From: Anaeramoeba ignava
Taxonomy: Eukaryota > Metamonada > Anaeramoebidae
Assembly (NCBI GenBank): GCA_028826165.1
Contig: JAPDFW010000147.1
Location: 270,501 to 334,500 of the forward strand
DNA: 64,000 bases
Reading direction: 5' to 3'
This document shows positions 32,745-44,600 of this stretch, one piece after another; position 1 is the stretch's first letter; the number at the start of each line of letters is the position of its first letter. The notes below the pieces were generated by a model. It searched no databases, was not told where the DNA came from, and saw nothing but the letters and a program-made list of their open reading frames with translations. A program made the position numbers and the translations under genes.

Positions 32745-35534
32745 ATGAAATCATTATCAACAACAGATATTAGATTATTATGTTCAGGACAAATCATAAC
32801 CGATATATCATCAGTTATCAAAGAACTAACAGAAAACTCAATGGATGCAAAATCAACAAATATTTCAATAGCATTACAAAGTGACGGATTAAAACAAATC
32901 ACAGTTACAGATAACGGAACAGGAATTCCACTAAATGATCGAGATTTAATCTGCAAAAGATATCACACATCAAAAATACAAGGCGTGACTCAACTTTCCA
33001 CACTCAGAAGCTTTGGATTTCGTGGAGAAGCACTTAACAGCATTTGTTCCGTTGCCGGAAAAGTCACAATTATAACTCAAACTTTGGATGAGCCAATTGG
33101 GGAAAAAATCGAATTTCGTCCAAATGGTGAAATTCTTTCCCGTTCTCATCTTTCTGTTGGAATAGGCACTTCCGTTATTGTTGAAAATCTCTTCGTAAAT
33201 TTTCCTGTCAGAAAAAAATTTCAAGAGTCAAAACTCAAAAAAGAATCTAAAGAAATCCAAAAAATGATCACTTCCTATGGCGTTGCTAATCCAGAAATCC
33301 GTTTTGTTTTCAGAAGTGACCCAAGCGTTACAATTCTTAAACAAATCGCAAAAAGTTTCGAAGACAATCTTGTTGCTATTTTTGGAACAACTTTATTTTC
33401 TCAACTTTTTAAAATACACTATGTTTTCAAAGAAATACAAGCCGAAATATTGTGTTTTATTCCTCAAAATACAAGCGATTTGAAAATTTTAACAAAATCT
33501 CGTGCTGATAATCAATTCTATTTTGTCAACAAAAGACCAATTCAAGGAAGTTTTTTTGCAAAGATTATTAATAAGAAATTTCGCAATTTCTCTTCTTCTC
33601 GAAGTTTTCCTTTTGTTGTTTTTATGTTAACTATTGATCCTTCAGAATATGATGTGAATTTAAATCCCAAAAAGGATAATGTTTTATTTCATAATAAGGA
33701 AATATTGAGTGAATGGTTAGAAAAAACTTTTAGTGAATATTATATTCCCAAACAAAAAGATTCTTCAAAAAATGAAAATATATCAAATAACGAAAACAAT
33801 TCAAATAACGAAAACAATTCAAATAATCAAAGCAATTCAAAAACATTTGTTAATCAAGATTTAATTCCCTTAAGTTCTCAAAAATCAAATTCTTCTGAAT
33901 TAAAAAATCCAAATGATGATTCTGGTTTTAAGAATGTTTTTAGAAATGCCGTTTTAGATTTTCAAAAGCAAAATAATCAAACATATTCAAATCAAACTCC
34001 AAATAAAAATTATTCAAATCAAACTCAAACAAATCAAACTCCAAATCAAACTTATTCAAATATAAATCAAACAAATCAAACTCCAAACAAAAATTATTCA
34101 AATCAAAATCAAACTTATTCAAATACAAACCAAACTCCAAATCAAACTCCAAATCAAACTCCAAATCAAACTCCAAATAAAAATCATTCAAATCAAAATC
34201 AAACTTATTCAAATCAAACTCCAAATCAAACTCCAAACAAAAATTATTCAAATCAAACTCCAAACAAAAATTATTCAAATCAAAATCAAACAAATCAATC
34301 TCCAAATAAAAATTATTCAAATCAAAATCAAACAAATCAATCTCCAAATAAAAATTATTCAAATCAAAACCAAAATCAAACTCCAAATAAAAATTATTCA
34401 AATCAAACAAATCAAAATCAATCTCCAAATAAAAATTATTCAAATCAAAACCAAAATCAAACAAATCAATCTCCAAATAAAAATTATTCAAATCAAAATC
34501 AAACAAATCAATCTCCAAATAAAAATTATTCAAATCAAAATCAAACAAATCAATCTCCAAATAAAAATTATTCAAATCAAAATCAAACATATCAAAATCA
34601 AAATAAAAATTATTCAAATACAAATCAAAATTATTCAAATCAAAACCAAAATTATCAATCTCCAAATAAAAATTATTCAAATCAAAAACAAACATATCAA
34701 ACTCCAAATAAAAATTATTCAAATCAAAATCAAAATCAAAATCAAACAAATCAAAATCAAAATCAAAATCAAAATTCAATTCTAAAAAAAGATGAAAAAC
34801 CAATTCAATTTCCAATTCAATTTCCAATTACAATTCCAAAAAAAGAAGAAGAAAATCAAAATCAAAATCAAAATCCAAAAAAAGAAGAAGAAAATCAAAA
34901 TCAAATTCCAAAGAAAGAAGAAGATAAGAAAAAAGATAATAAGAAAAAAGATAAAAAAGAAGATAATAAAAAAGATAATAAAAAAGATAATAAAAAAGAT
35001 AATAAAAAAGATAAGAAAGAAGATCAAAAAAAAGATAATAAAAAAGATAAGAAAAAAAGACAAAAAGAAGACAACTTACAAATCGAAGAAATTCGAAACA
35101 CACTTCACGAAAAAATTCAATTATATCAAGATGATATTGTAGTAAAAATAAGTGTTGAAGAAATCAAAAGCAAAATGGAACCATCCCTTTCACAAATGCA
35201 AGAACAAAACACACAAACACAAGAATTATCAAACAAAAGCTTACTCAATATTGACTCACTAACATCAGAACAAATCAAAGATGCAGAAATTTTGGGAAAA
35301 GAAGAAATTTTTGGATTGTTTATTCTTAAATTTGGATCTCAACTTGCTTTAATGAATCACCAAAGAGCTCTTTCTATTCTTTTTCCTGAACAAAATCCAA
35401 AAAAAGAATTCATTTCAATCCAAAAATGTAAATCAACTTTATCTCAAATTGCTGATATTTGGCCTCTTTCTGAATCTCAAAAAAAAATTCCTTTTCTTGA
35501 ATTTTTCTTTTCATTCAGTTTCGAAAAAATTTAA
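32745..35534 (+). CDS. PMS1-like: PMS1/MutL-like mismatch-repair ATPase
   Basis: 929 residues in one exon. The N-terminal GHKL ATPase is canonical: ELTENSMDAKS (motif I), DNGTGIP (motif II), TSKI, and GFRGEALNSI (motif III). The transducer domain follows, with the RADNQFYFVNKRP and YDVNLNPKK signatures, to about residue 330. It is closest in feel to PMS1 (MKxLSxxxIRLLCSGQII start). Residues about 400-690 are a Tyr-Ser-Asn-Gln-Pro-Lys-rich repeat (NQTNQSPNKNYSNQ units), then KDNKKD repeats. The C-terminal region, about 100 residues (FGLFILKFGSQLALMNHQ), is short and lacks the MutL DQHAxxExxxxE metal-binding motif. It would therefore be expected to lack endonuclease activity. MutL homologues dimerise and act after MutS mismatch recognition. 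The start is the first ATG after the promoter-like TTTTTCATTTTT block. Confidence 0.85.
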   Translation: MKSLSTTDIRLLCSGQIITDISSVIKELTENSMDAKSTNISIALQSDGLKQITVTDNGTGIPLNDRDLICKRYHTSKIQGVTQLSTLRSFGFRGEALNSICSVAGKVTIITQTLDEPIGEKIEFRPNGEILSRSHLSVGIGTSVIVENLFVNFPVRKKFQESKLKKESKEIQKMITSYGVANPEIRFVFRSDPSVTILKQIAKSFEDNLVAIFGTTLFSQLFKIHYVFKEIQAEILCFIPQNTSDLKILTKSRADNQFYFVNKRPIQGSFFAKIINKKFRNFSSSRSFPFVVFMLTIDPSEYDVNLNPKKDNVLFHNKEILSEWLEKTFSEYYIPKQKDSSKNENISNNENNSNNENNSNNQSNSKTFVNQDLIPLSSQKSNSSELKNPNDDSGFKNVFRNAVLDFQKQNNQTYSNQTPNKNYSNQTQTNQTPNQTYSNINQTNQTPNKNYSNQNQTYSNTNQTPNQTPNQTPNQTPNKNHSNQNQTYSNQTPNQTPNKNYSNQTPNKNYSNQNQTNQSPNKNYSNQNQTNQSPNKNYSNQNQNQTPNKNYSNQTNQNQSPNKNYSNQNQNQTNQSPNKNYSNQNQTNQSPNKNYSNQNQTNQSPNKNYSNQNQTYQNQNKNYSNTNQNYSNQNQNYQSPNKNYSNQKQTYQTPNKNYSNQNQNQNQTNQNQNQNQNSILKKDEKPIQFPIQFPITIPKKEEENQNQNQNPKKEEENQNQIPKKEEDKKKDNKKKDKKEDNKKDNKKDNKKDNKKDKKEDQKKDNKKDKKKRQKEDNLQIEEIRNTLHEKIQLYQDDIVVKISVEEIKSKMEPSLSQMQEQNTQTQELSNKSLLNIDSLTSEQIKDAEILGKEEIFGLFILKFGSQLALMNHQRALSILFPEQNPKKEFISIQKCKSTLSQIADIWPLSESQKKIPFLEFFFSFSFEKI

Positions 35535-35706
35535 TAAAAGAAATGATATTTTTGTATTTAAAAGTTTTTTTTTTCTTTTTTGAAGTTTTAATTTTGTTCG
35601 TTTATATTTTTTGATGAATTGCTATCAAAAATTAAATTAAAAAATAAAACAAAATTTTCACATCAAAATATTAAATTAAATTTGAATTTGAATTAAAATT
35701 TAAAAT

Positions 35707-38700
35707 TTAATTCTTTTTCTTATTCTCTTTTTCATTGAAAATTTCCATTTCATTAATAAACTTTTTAATTGGAATTCTTTTTTTTGGTTCAAAATTCAAA
35801 CATTGATAAACAGAATCACGAATATCATCAGGTAAATTCAATTTAACACTTTCAAAAAAAGAATCAATAATTTGAACTAAATTTGAAGAATTTACTGGAT
35901 CAATCATTTGAAGAAGAAAACGCGAAATCAAAGAATCATCAGAAGAAAAAAGAAAACAGGACAAAAGACCCAAGCAAAAAATATCAGACAAAGTGTGATC
36001 AAAATCCAAAGAAGAAACATTATTGTTTTGAGAAGTGCATTCTTCAGGTGAAAGAAAAACAGAATAAAGAGGTGGATTTTGATTTAAAGCACGAATTTTT
36101 AAAGAAGGCGAAAAAAAACCGCCATAATTTGCAATTTTGAGTCGATTTGTTTCGGTGTTGTAAAAAATAAAGGAAGGTGATAAATTTCCGTGATATAATT
36201 TTTCTTGATGAAGTGACTCTAAAGTTTTTGCGACTAAAATGAGAATTCTTGGTTTTTTGCTATTTTCCAAAACTCGACGAGATATTATATTTAACAAATT
36301 GAAAAAATCTAAGTTTGTTGAGAAACATTTTTCATAAACAATTGAATAGCGTGAAATTTCGGAAAAAAAACATAATCCTTCAATTTGAAGCAATAAATCC
36401 TTTTGTTTAAAACCAAGATATTTTTCAATATTATTCCGAAATTTCGCGAATTCTTGAGCTTCTATTCCCTGTTTTATTTGAGGGAAAATATAAACCTGAA
36501 CCTGTTGATTTTTGTGGAGAATTCCATCCTGAAAAACATTGCTATTTTTTTCAAAATGAATATCAACTTCATTTTGTCCAATTTCCCAATCGATTTTGCG
36601 AAGAGATTGGAATTCTTCAAAATCAAATTTCTTGCTTATTTTGAGTATATAATCAGCAGAAAAGGAAGCAAGATGTGATTTCAAAGAAAAATATTTAATC
36701 AATGCTCCATTTCTAATAAGAATTTGCATAATTTCATAATTTTTTAAATAAACAGCCAATTGCAAAGAAGTGATTCCTGTTTTATCAGCATAAATTGGGT
36801 CTGCTCCTATTGAAAGGAGATAGGATACAATTTCACTTGAATTTGCTGATACAGCCTGAAGAAGAACAGGATATCCTTGGTTGTTTTTTCTCTTGAGAAT
36901 ATTTTCCTTTGTTTCTCCTCTGCATTCAAGTTCTTTAAATAATATTTTCAATCCTTCCAAATCTTTTTTTTCTATTGATATGCTTATTGGATCAAATTTT
37001 GCTTCTTTTTCTGTCTTGATTTTGCCCCCGTATTTTAAAATTATTTTCATTATTTCGTGTTTGGAATTTGCTGTTGCAATGCAGAGTGGTTGTTCGTTTT
37101 CGAAATTGCAATCTGCGTTATTTTTGAGAAGAATTTCACATATATGTGTTTTTCCAAGTATTAGTGCAATTACTAAAGGGCTTAGTGTTTGGATTTGATC
37201 TTTGTTTGGTTCTAATTTCCAGTTTTCTGGTTTTAAAGATGCTTTATAATATTTAAATTAAATTAAATTAAATTAAATTTAATACATTTTAATTTTAATT
37301 TTAATTTTAATTTTAATTTTAATCTATTTCTAATTTAAATCTATTTCTAATTTAAATATATTTCTAATTTAAATATATTTCTAATTTAAATATATTTCTA
37401 ATTTAAATCTATTTATAATTTAAATCAATTTATAATTTAAATCTATTTCTAATTAAAATATATTTCTAATTTAAATCAATTTATAATTTAAATCTATTTC
37501 TAATTTAAATATATTTCTAATTTAAATCTATTTCTAATTTAAATCTATTTCTAATTAAAATATATTTCTAATTTAAATCTAATTAAATCTAATTAAATTC
37601 TAATTAATTTCTAATCAATTTCTAATCTAATTTCATTTTAAAATTTAAATTCTAAATCCTAAATCCTAAATCCTAAATCTTAAATCCTACCTTGAGAAAG
37701 TGGAGAAACTGTATAAATCTTAGTATTAATAAACTTGCAAGAAACTTCATCTTCAAGAAGTAAATTAAGAACATCAACATCACCAACAATAACAGCAATT
37801 GCAATACAAAAAGGATCACTAGCTTTATGACTTAAAAGAAGTTTAATAAGCTGAATATTACGATTAAAAATAGAAAAAGCAAGACAAGAAAACCCATGAT
37901 TATCAAGATTAACAGGATGATTTCTTGACAAGAAAAATTCGACTAAATCAATATAATTATTCCTGCAGGAAATATTTATTAAAGTAGGATTTCCTGAACT
38001 ATTTTTTAACGGAATATTTTTGGATTCCAATATTTCAATTCCTCGACGCCAATATTGAAGAGTAAACACTTCAGCAACATTAAAAGAAGAATCGAACATA
38101 ACGCGTTCAAAAAAAAGAGGGAGATCCTTAATCCAATCAAGCAAAGTAACAAGTGCATTTTCATTCCGAAAAATCGCGATATCAAAAATAACGTCTTCAG
38201 AATTTTTCAAGTCGAGCAAATGGGGAAGAACATCCAGACGTGAATACTTGATGCTAATACTGAGCGGAGACAGACCTTGATTGTTAAATTGGGACAATAA
38301 AAGATTGTTTGTGTTTGCCAGTTCAAGTATAATATTTTTTTTCATTCCCGATTTAATTGCAAGATGAAGAGAATTGTCCCCATTTCCGTTATGTACCGGC
38401 GAAACCATCAGTATTTTGACATGATTTGGAAGATTTGCCTGCATGATCATGTCGACAATTTCTGCCGAATCTTCGTCATTTTCACTCAATCCAAGTTGCA
38501 ATGCTCCAAGTCCATTTTTGTTCTTCATAAGCATCAATTTATATATGAATTCTGCACGGAATTTTTCACTTCGATTGTCTAAATATAAAAGTGTTGATCC
38601 AACAATTCGTTTTGCTTTTTTTTTCACCGAGAAATGAAGAAAAGTCTCTTCATCCTCCCCAAATGTTTGGAAATAATCCGAAATGAAATTCGATGTCAGA

Positions 38701-39257
38701 AGCTTGTTGAATGTTGTGTAGTCATCAGGCGAATAAAGAATGTTGTAGTGAAGAAGATCCTTTTGTTTTTCAAAAACCCATTTTTTATTCGGATTTTTTT
38801 TCCGTTTTTGATTTTGATTTTTGATTTTTTTTTTCGGATCATTTTCTTCATTGAATTTTGACAGAATTTGTTTTTTTGAATTAGAACCGTTTTCATATTT
38901 CTTTTGAACCTCAATCATGCGATCGACAAGTAATGGAACAACATCTAGTAATTCCAATTCAAAAGCCAAATGCAAAGGAGATTTTGAATTTTTATTTAAT
39001 CGAAAAAGATTTTCATCAATTGACATCAAAATATTTAATAATTCTTGAAATTTCTGTTTGTTTTTTGTTTCTTTTTGTTCATTTTTTTTGATCCTCATTT
39101 CTGAACATCCAATCATTATAAAATGCAATGGTGTATTTCCTGTTGTTGGATCTTGTGTTTGTAATGGTCGTTTGTCGTTGAAAATTTTGTCTGCAATTTC
39201 AAATTCTGCGTTTTTAAGTGCTTCAAAAAATGCTTTATTATCTTGTTTTGAATTCAT
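35707..39257 (-). CDS. Ankyrin-repeat pseudokinase
   Basis: Two exons (39257-37691 and 37241-35707) joined G|CA in phase 1 give 1033 residues. Ankyrin repeats run through both exons (NTPLHFIMIGCS, NGLGALQLGLSEN, GDNSLHLAIKSGMKK, GLSPLSISIKYSRL, GFSCLAFSIFNRNI, KTGITSLQLAVYLKN). The join also restores a repeat at the intron (ICEILLKNNADCNFENEQPL). A C-terminal kinase-like domain follows, residues about 760-1025. Its catalytic loop reads YHGNLSPSFIFYN (HRDLKxxN expected), so the catalytic Asp is Asn. The DFG position reads ANYGG, and a VAIK Lys is not visible. Catalysis is therefore unlikely; it may be a scaffold. A basic spacer (KKKIKNQNQKRKKNPNKKW) sits near residue 150. Confidence 0.88.
37242..37690 (-). 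repeat. Pseudokinase gene intron: AATTTAAATxTATTTCT array
   Basis: A 449 bp intron of 17-18 bp units, read on the plus strand as AATTTAAATCTATTTCT. Unlike other introns here it carries many TTAG and ATAG trinucleotides on the coding strand. Near the donor is a short telomere-like run AAATCCTAAATCCTAAATCC (37648-37680) on the plus strand. Confidence 0.8.
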
Positions 39258-39329
39258 TTTTTTTATTATTATTAAGATGTAAATTAAAAAATGAAAAAAG
39301 AAAAATGAAAAAAATGAAAAAAATTTTTT

Positions 39330-41579
39330 CCTTTTTTTTTGATATCTCCAAATTTAAATCTAAATCAAAATCTAAATCTAAATCAAAATCAAAATCAAAA
39401 TATAAATCTAAATCTAAATCAAAATCAAAATCAAAATCAAAATCTAAATCTAAATCAAAATCTAAATCAAAATCAAAATCAAAATCAAAATCTAAATTTA
39501 AATCAAAATCAAAATTTAAATCTAAATCTAAATTTAAATCTAAATCAAAATCTAAATCAAAATCAAAATCAAAATCAAAATCTAAAGGAAATAAATTTAA
39601 AAATCAAAAATTCAAAATCAAAATCAAAATCTAAATCTAAATCAAAATCAAAATCTAAATCTAAATTAAAATCTAAATTTAAATCAAATTTTTAAATCCA
39701 AATTTAAATCTAAAATCAAAATCTAAATAAAAATCAAAAATCAAAAATAAAAAAAATCTAAATAAAATAAATCAAAATCAAAATCAAAATCAAATGAAAA
39801 ATAAAAGTAAATTTAAATCCGAAAAATCTAAATCAAAAATCGTAAATTAAAAATTTAAATCAAAATGGGGAAAAAAGACTAAATACTAAATCTAATAAAT
39901 TTAAATTAAATTTAAATCAAAATTGTTAAATTCTAAATAAAAATTAAATGTAAATCTAAATCAAAATCAAAATGCAAATCTAAATCAAAATTAAAATCTA
40001 AATCAAAATCAAAATCAAAATTTCAAAAATGTAAATAAAATCGAAACCATCAAATTTTGAAATTTGAAAATTTTGCCAAAATGATCAAATCAAAAATTTA
40101 AATCGAAAATCGTCATTTTCAAAATCCAAATCAAAAATCCAAATCCATTTTTGTTCTTCAAAGCAAAATTTAAAAATTCAAAATGCACGGAATTTTTCAA
40201 ATCTAAATCAAAAATCAAAATCAAAAATCAAAATTCGTTTTGCTTTTAAATCGAAATCAAAAAGAAAAATCAAAATCAAAATCCCAAAATGGAAATCAAA
40301 ATCCAAAATGAAAATCGAAATCAAAATCAAAATCTAAAATCAAAAATAAAAATCAAAAATCAAAAGAAAAATCAAAATCAAAACCCAAAATTCATTTTTC
40401 TAAATTTAAATGCAAAATTAAATGATTTTCTAAATCATTTTCTAAATGCAAATTTTAAATTTAAATTTAAAATTAAACCGTTTTCAATTTGCAACCTCAA
40501 ATCTAAATCTAAATTAATGGAAAAATCTAAATTCCAAATCAAAATCCAAATCAAAAAGGAAATCCAAATTTTCAAATCAAAATCAAAAAAAATTTAAATC
40601 TAAATCAAAATCAAAAATGCATAATTTTTAAATCTAAATGTAAATCAAAATTTTTGTTCAAATCTAAATCCAATTTTAAATCCAAAAATTATAAAATGCA
40701 AAATCTAAATATAAATGTAAATCTTGTGTTTGTAAATCGTTTAAAATAAAATCAAAATTTCAAATATAAATCAAAATCAAAAATCAAAAATCAAAATCAA
40801 AATCAAAATCAAAATTCATTTCAAAATCAAAAAATCAAAATAAAAATCAAAAAAAAAATGAAAAATGAAAAATTTTTCCTTTCAAAAATCTAAATCAAAA
40901 TCAAAATTAAATCAAAATCAAAATCTAAATCAAAAATCAAAATTTAAATCAAATCAAAATCAAAATCAAAAATAAAAATCTAAATCTAAATCTAAAATAA
41001 ATTTTAAATTTAAATCTAAATCTAAATCTAAATCTAAATCTAAATCTAAATCTAAATCAAAATCAAAATCAAAATTAAATCTAAATCTAAATCTAAATTT
41101 AAATCAAAATCAAAATCAAAATCTAAATCTAAATCAAAATCAAAATCTAAATCTAAATCTAAATCAAAATCAAAATCTAAATCTAAATCAAAATTAAATT
41201 AAAATATAAATCAAAATCAAAATATAAATCAAAATATAAATCTAAATCTAAATCTAAATCTAAATCTAAATCTAAATCTAAATCTAAATCTAAATCAAAA
41301 TTTAAATCTAAATCTAAATTTAAATCTAAATCTAAATCTAAATCTAAATTTAAATCTAAATCTAAATCTAAATTTAAATCTAAATCTAAATCTAAATCTA
41401 AATCAAAATCAAAATCAAAATCAAAATCAAAATCAAAATTTAAATCTAAATCTAAATATAAATCTAAATATAAATCAAAATCAAAATATAAATCTAAATA
41501 TAAATCTAAATCTAAATATAAATCTAAATATAAATCAAAATCTAAATCTAAATCAAAATCAAATTTAAAAAAAATTATT
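39330..41579. repeat. AAATCA / AAATCT array with decayed gene copy inside
   Basis: A 2.2 kb array of 6 bp units, G-free on the plus strand, between the divergent pseudokinase and lipase genes. Positions about 39790-40880 are less pure and contain words from the pseudokinase exon 1 in order and in the same orientation (see findings). The right part, 40960-41570, is nearly pure AAATCT/AAATCA with some AAATAT units. ORFs such as SKSKSK or NLNQN in it are repeat translations. Confidence 0.85.
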
Positions 41580-41582
41580 TTT

Positions 41583-41651
41583 TATTTTTCATTTTTCATT
41601 TTTCATTTTTCATTTTTCATTTTTCATTTTTCATTTTTTTTCATTTTTTTT
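41583..41651 (+). promoter_or_regulatory. Repeated TTTTTCA element before the lipase gene
   Basis: About seven tandem copies of the heptamer TTTTTCA (41583-41640) precede the ATG at 41652. It is an amplified version of the start-proximal element that occurs once or twice at other genes. Confidence 0.5.
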
Positions 41652-44600
41652 ATGTTTGGAAATACTTGGAGAAAACTTACAACTTCAGTTGAAAAAATTG
41701 TTACAACAGGAAAAAAAATTATTCAAGAGCAATTTCAAGATGATTTAGAAGAAGAAAATTCAAAAGAAAAAGAAAATTCAAAAGAAAAAGAAAATCCAAA
41801 AGAAAAAGAAAATTCAAAAGAAAAAGAAAATTCAAAAGAAAAAGAAAATTCAAAAAAAAAAGAAAATTCAAATCAAAACTCAAATCAAAAAGAAAAAGAA
41901 AAAGAAAATTCAAATCAAAACTCAAATCAAAATTCAAATCAAAATTCAAATCAAAATTCAAATCAAAATTCAAATCAAGAAATTAAAGAAGAAAATTCAA
42001 AAGAAAAAGAAAATTCAAAAGAAAATTCAAAAGAAAAAGAAAAAGAAAATTCAAATCAAAACTCAAATCAAAACTCAAATCAAAATTCAAATCAAAACTC
42101 AAATCAAAATCCAAATCAAGAAATTAAAGAAGAAATTAAAGAAAATTCAAATCAAAATTCAAATCAAAATTCAAATAAAAATTCAAATCAAAATTCAAAT
42201 AAAAATTCAAATCAAGAAATTAAAGAAGAATCTAAAGACAATTCCTCAATATTTTCAGATGTTGGAAATATATTCAATTCATTCAAAAAAGGTTTTAGTG
42301 ATATATTTGAAGAAACAAAAAAAGATTCAGGAAAAGTTTATAATTTTTTCAAAGATGAAATATCCAAAAAAAAAGATTTTCTTCATCAACAAAGTCAAAA
42401 ACTAATATCAACAATTAATCCAGTATTTGAACCAGCTCAAGAATTTATTGAATTTGTTTCGTATGATTTATTAATATTAAGAAGATTATTATGATAAAAT
42501 TGGAAAAATTAAATCAAAAAAAAATTTCAATGAAAAAAATATAAATATATTTATTAGAGAAATGGGTTATTCTATTGAACAACATACAGTTTTTACAGAA
42601 GATGGCTATCATCTTTGTTTATTTGAAATTGAAAAACCGGAATTAAATTTAGAAAACCAATCAGATAACAAACCAGTAGTTTTATTACAACATGGAGTTT
42701 GTGATACTGCATTTTCTTGGGTTATTAATAAAAAAGATTCATTAGCAATAATTTTAGCAGATCAAGGGTTTGTTATTTTAGATCAATTTTTCATTCAAAA
42801 TTTAAAATATTTATTTCTAAATTTAAAATATTTATTTCAAAATTTAATATATTTATTCAAATTTAATATATTTATTCAAATTTAAAATATTTATTTCTAA
42901 ATTTAAAATATTTATTTCTAAATTCAAAATAATTATTTCTAAATTTAAAATAATTATTTCAAAATTTAAAATATTTATTTCCAAATTTAAAATATTTATT
43001 TCTAAATTCAAAATAATTATTTCTAAATTTAAAATATCAATTATTTCAAAAAATTTTAAAATATTTATTTCCAAATTTAAAATATTTATTTCTAAATTTA
43101 AAATATTTATTTCTAAATTTAAAATATTTATTTCAAAATTTAAAATATTTATTTCAAATTTAAAATATTTATTTCTAAATTTAAAATATTTATTTCCAAA
43201 TTTAAAATAATTATTTCTAAATTTAAAATAATTATTTCAAAATTTAAAATATTTATTTCTAAATTTAAAATATTTATTTCAATTCAAATTTAAATCCAAA
43301 ATTTTAAATAATTATTTCCAAATTTAAAATATTTAAAATTGAAAATTGAAAATTGAAAAGATATAAAGTTTTCATTGCAAATTCAAGAGGAAACTCAATA
43401 AGTACCGGACATGAAATTTACGAAATGAAAGATGTTGAATATTGGAATTTTGGATGGCAACACATGGCAGAATATGATGTTCCAGCAAATATCGACTACA
43501 TTCTCGAATTCACAAAAGCCAAGCAATTAACATACATTGGACACAGTCAAGGAACAACACAAATGTTTGGAGCATTAGCATTTGAAGCACAACAAAAACT
43601 AAATCAAACAAACGAAGAAAACAAACGGAAATTTGAAATTTCATCCAAAATCAATCTTTATATTGCTCTTGCACCTGTTTGCTATGTAAAACATATAACA
43701 AACCCATTTTTAAGAGCACTTTCCAAAATCAAATCGGAAGATTTATTACTAAAATATGGATTTAAAGAATTCAAAACAAGTTCACCATTAATTCGTAAAT
43801 TTGCAGAAAAAGTCACTTCATCTTCAAAACAAACTTTAAACTCAAATTTCAAAAGATTATTTTCATTGTTTGAAGGATCAATGCTTGACGAAACTAAGTT
43901 TAATTTATATTCAAAATATCTTGGTGGTTCAACTTCTATTCTCAATATGAGACAATGGTCTATTGCTGTTAGAAAAGGAAAATTCCAACGTTTTGATTAT
44001 GGATCTGTTCCTAAAAATATGAAGGCTTATGGTTTTGATGACTTCAAAAATAATAAGCATTTTGATTTCCAAAAAAATCAGTTTAAAACTCAAATTACTT
44101 TTTCAAATCCTCCTGAATATGATCTTTCTTTGCTTCAGAAAAATAATCCTCCTTTAGCTATTTTTTATGGTTCCATTGACCAACTTAGTGATTTGAAAGA
44201 TGTTGAAGAATTTCTTTTGACAGAATTAGGTTTTGCTCCTTTTTTTGTTCAAAAAAATATAGGTTTTGCTCATTTAGAGTAATAATTTAATAAATAATTT
44301 AATCAATAATTTAATAAATAATTTAATCAATAATTTAATTAATAATTTAATTAATAATTTAATCAATAATTTAATAAATTTTTGATCCACTTTTTTTATT
44401 TTTATTTTTATTTAGTTTTACAATAGGAACTCAAGCAAAAGAAAAAATTTATTCAAAAATTCTTGAATTAATTCAAATTGTTCAAGAAAAGAAAGAAGAA
44501 AAGAAAGAAGATTCAAATCAAGATTCAAATCAAAATTCAAATCAAGAAATTAATCAAGAAATTAATCAAGATTCAAATCAAGATTCAAATCAAAATTTAA

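Noticed and set aside
33940-35103. Long antisense ORFs rich in Asn, Asp, Leu and Phe
   Set aside because: They mirror the NYSNQ and KDNKK repeats of the PMS1-like gene; composition follows from the repeat.
37648-37680. Telomere-like run of CCTAAAT units
   Set aside because: Only about four short units inside an intron between two matched exons; not a chromosome end.
39339-39695. ORF of NLNQN repeats in the AAATCA array
   Set aside because: Pure repeat translation, no flanking unique sequence, and other frames are equally open.
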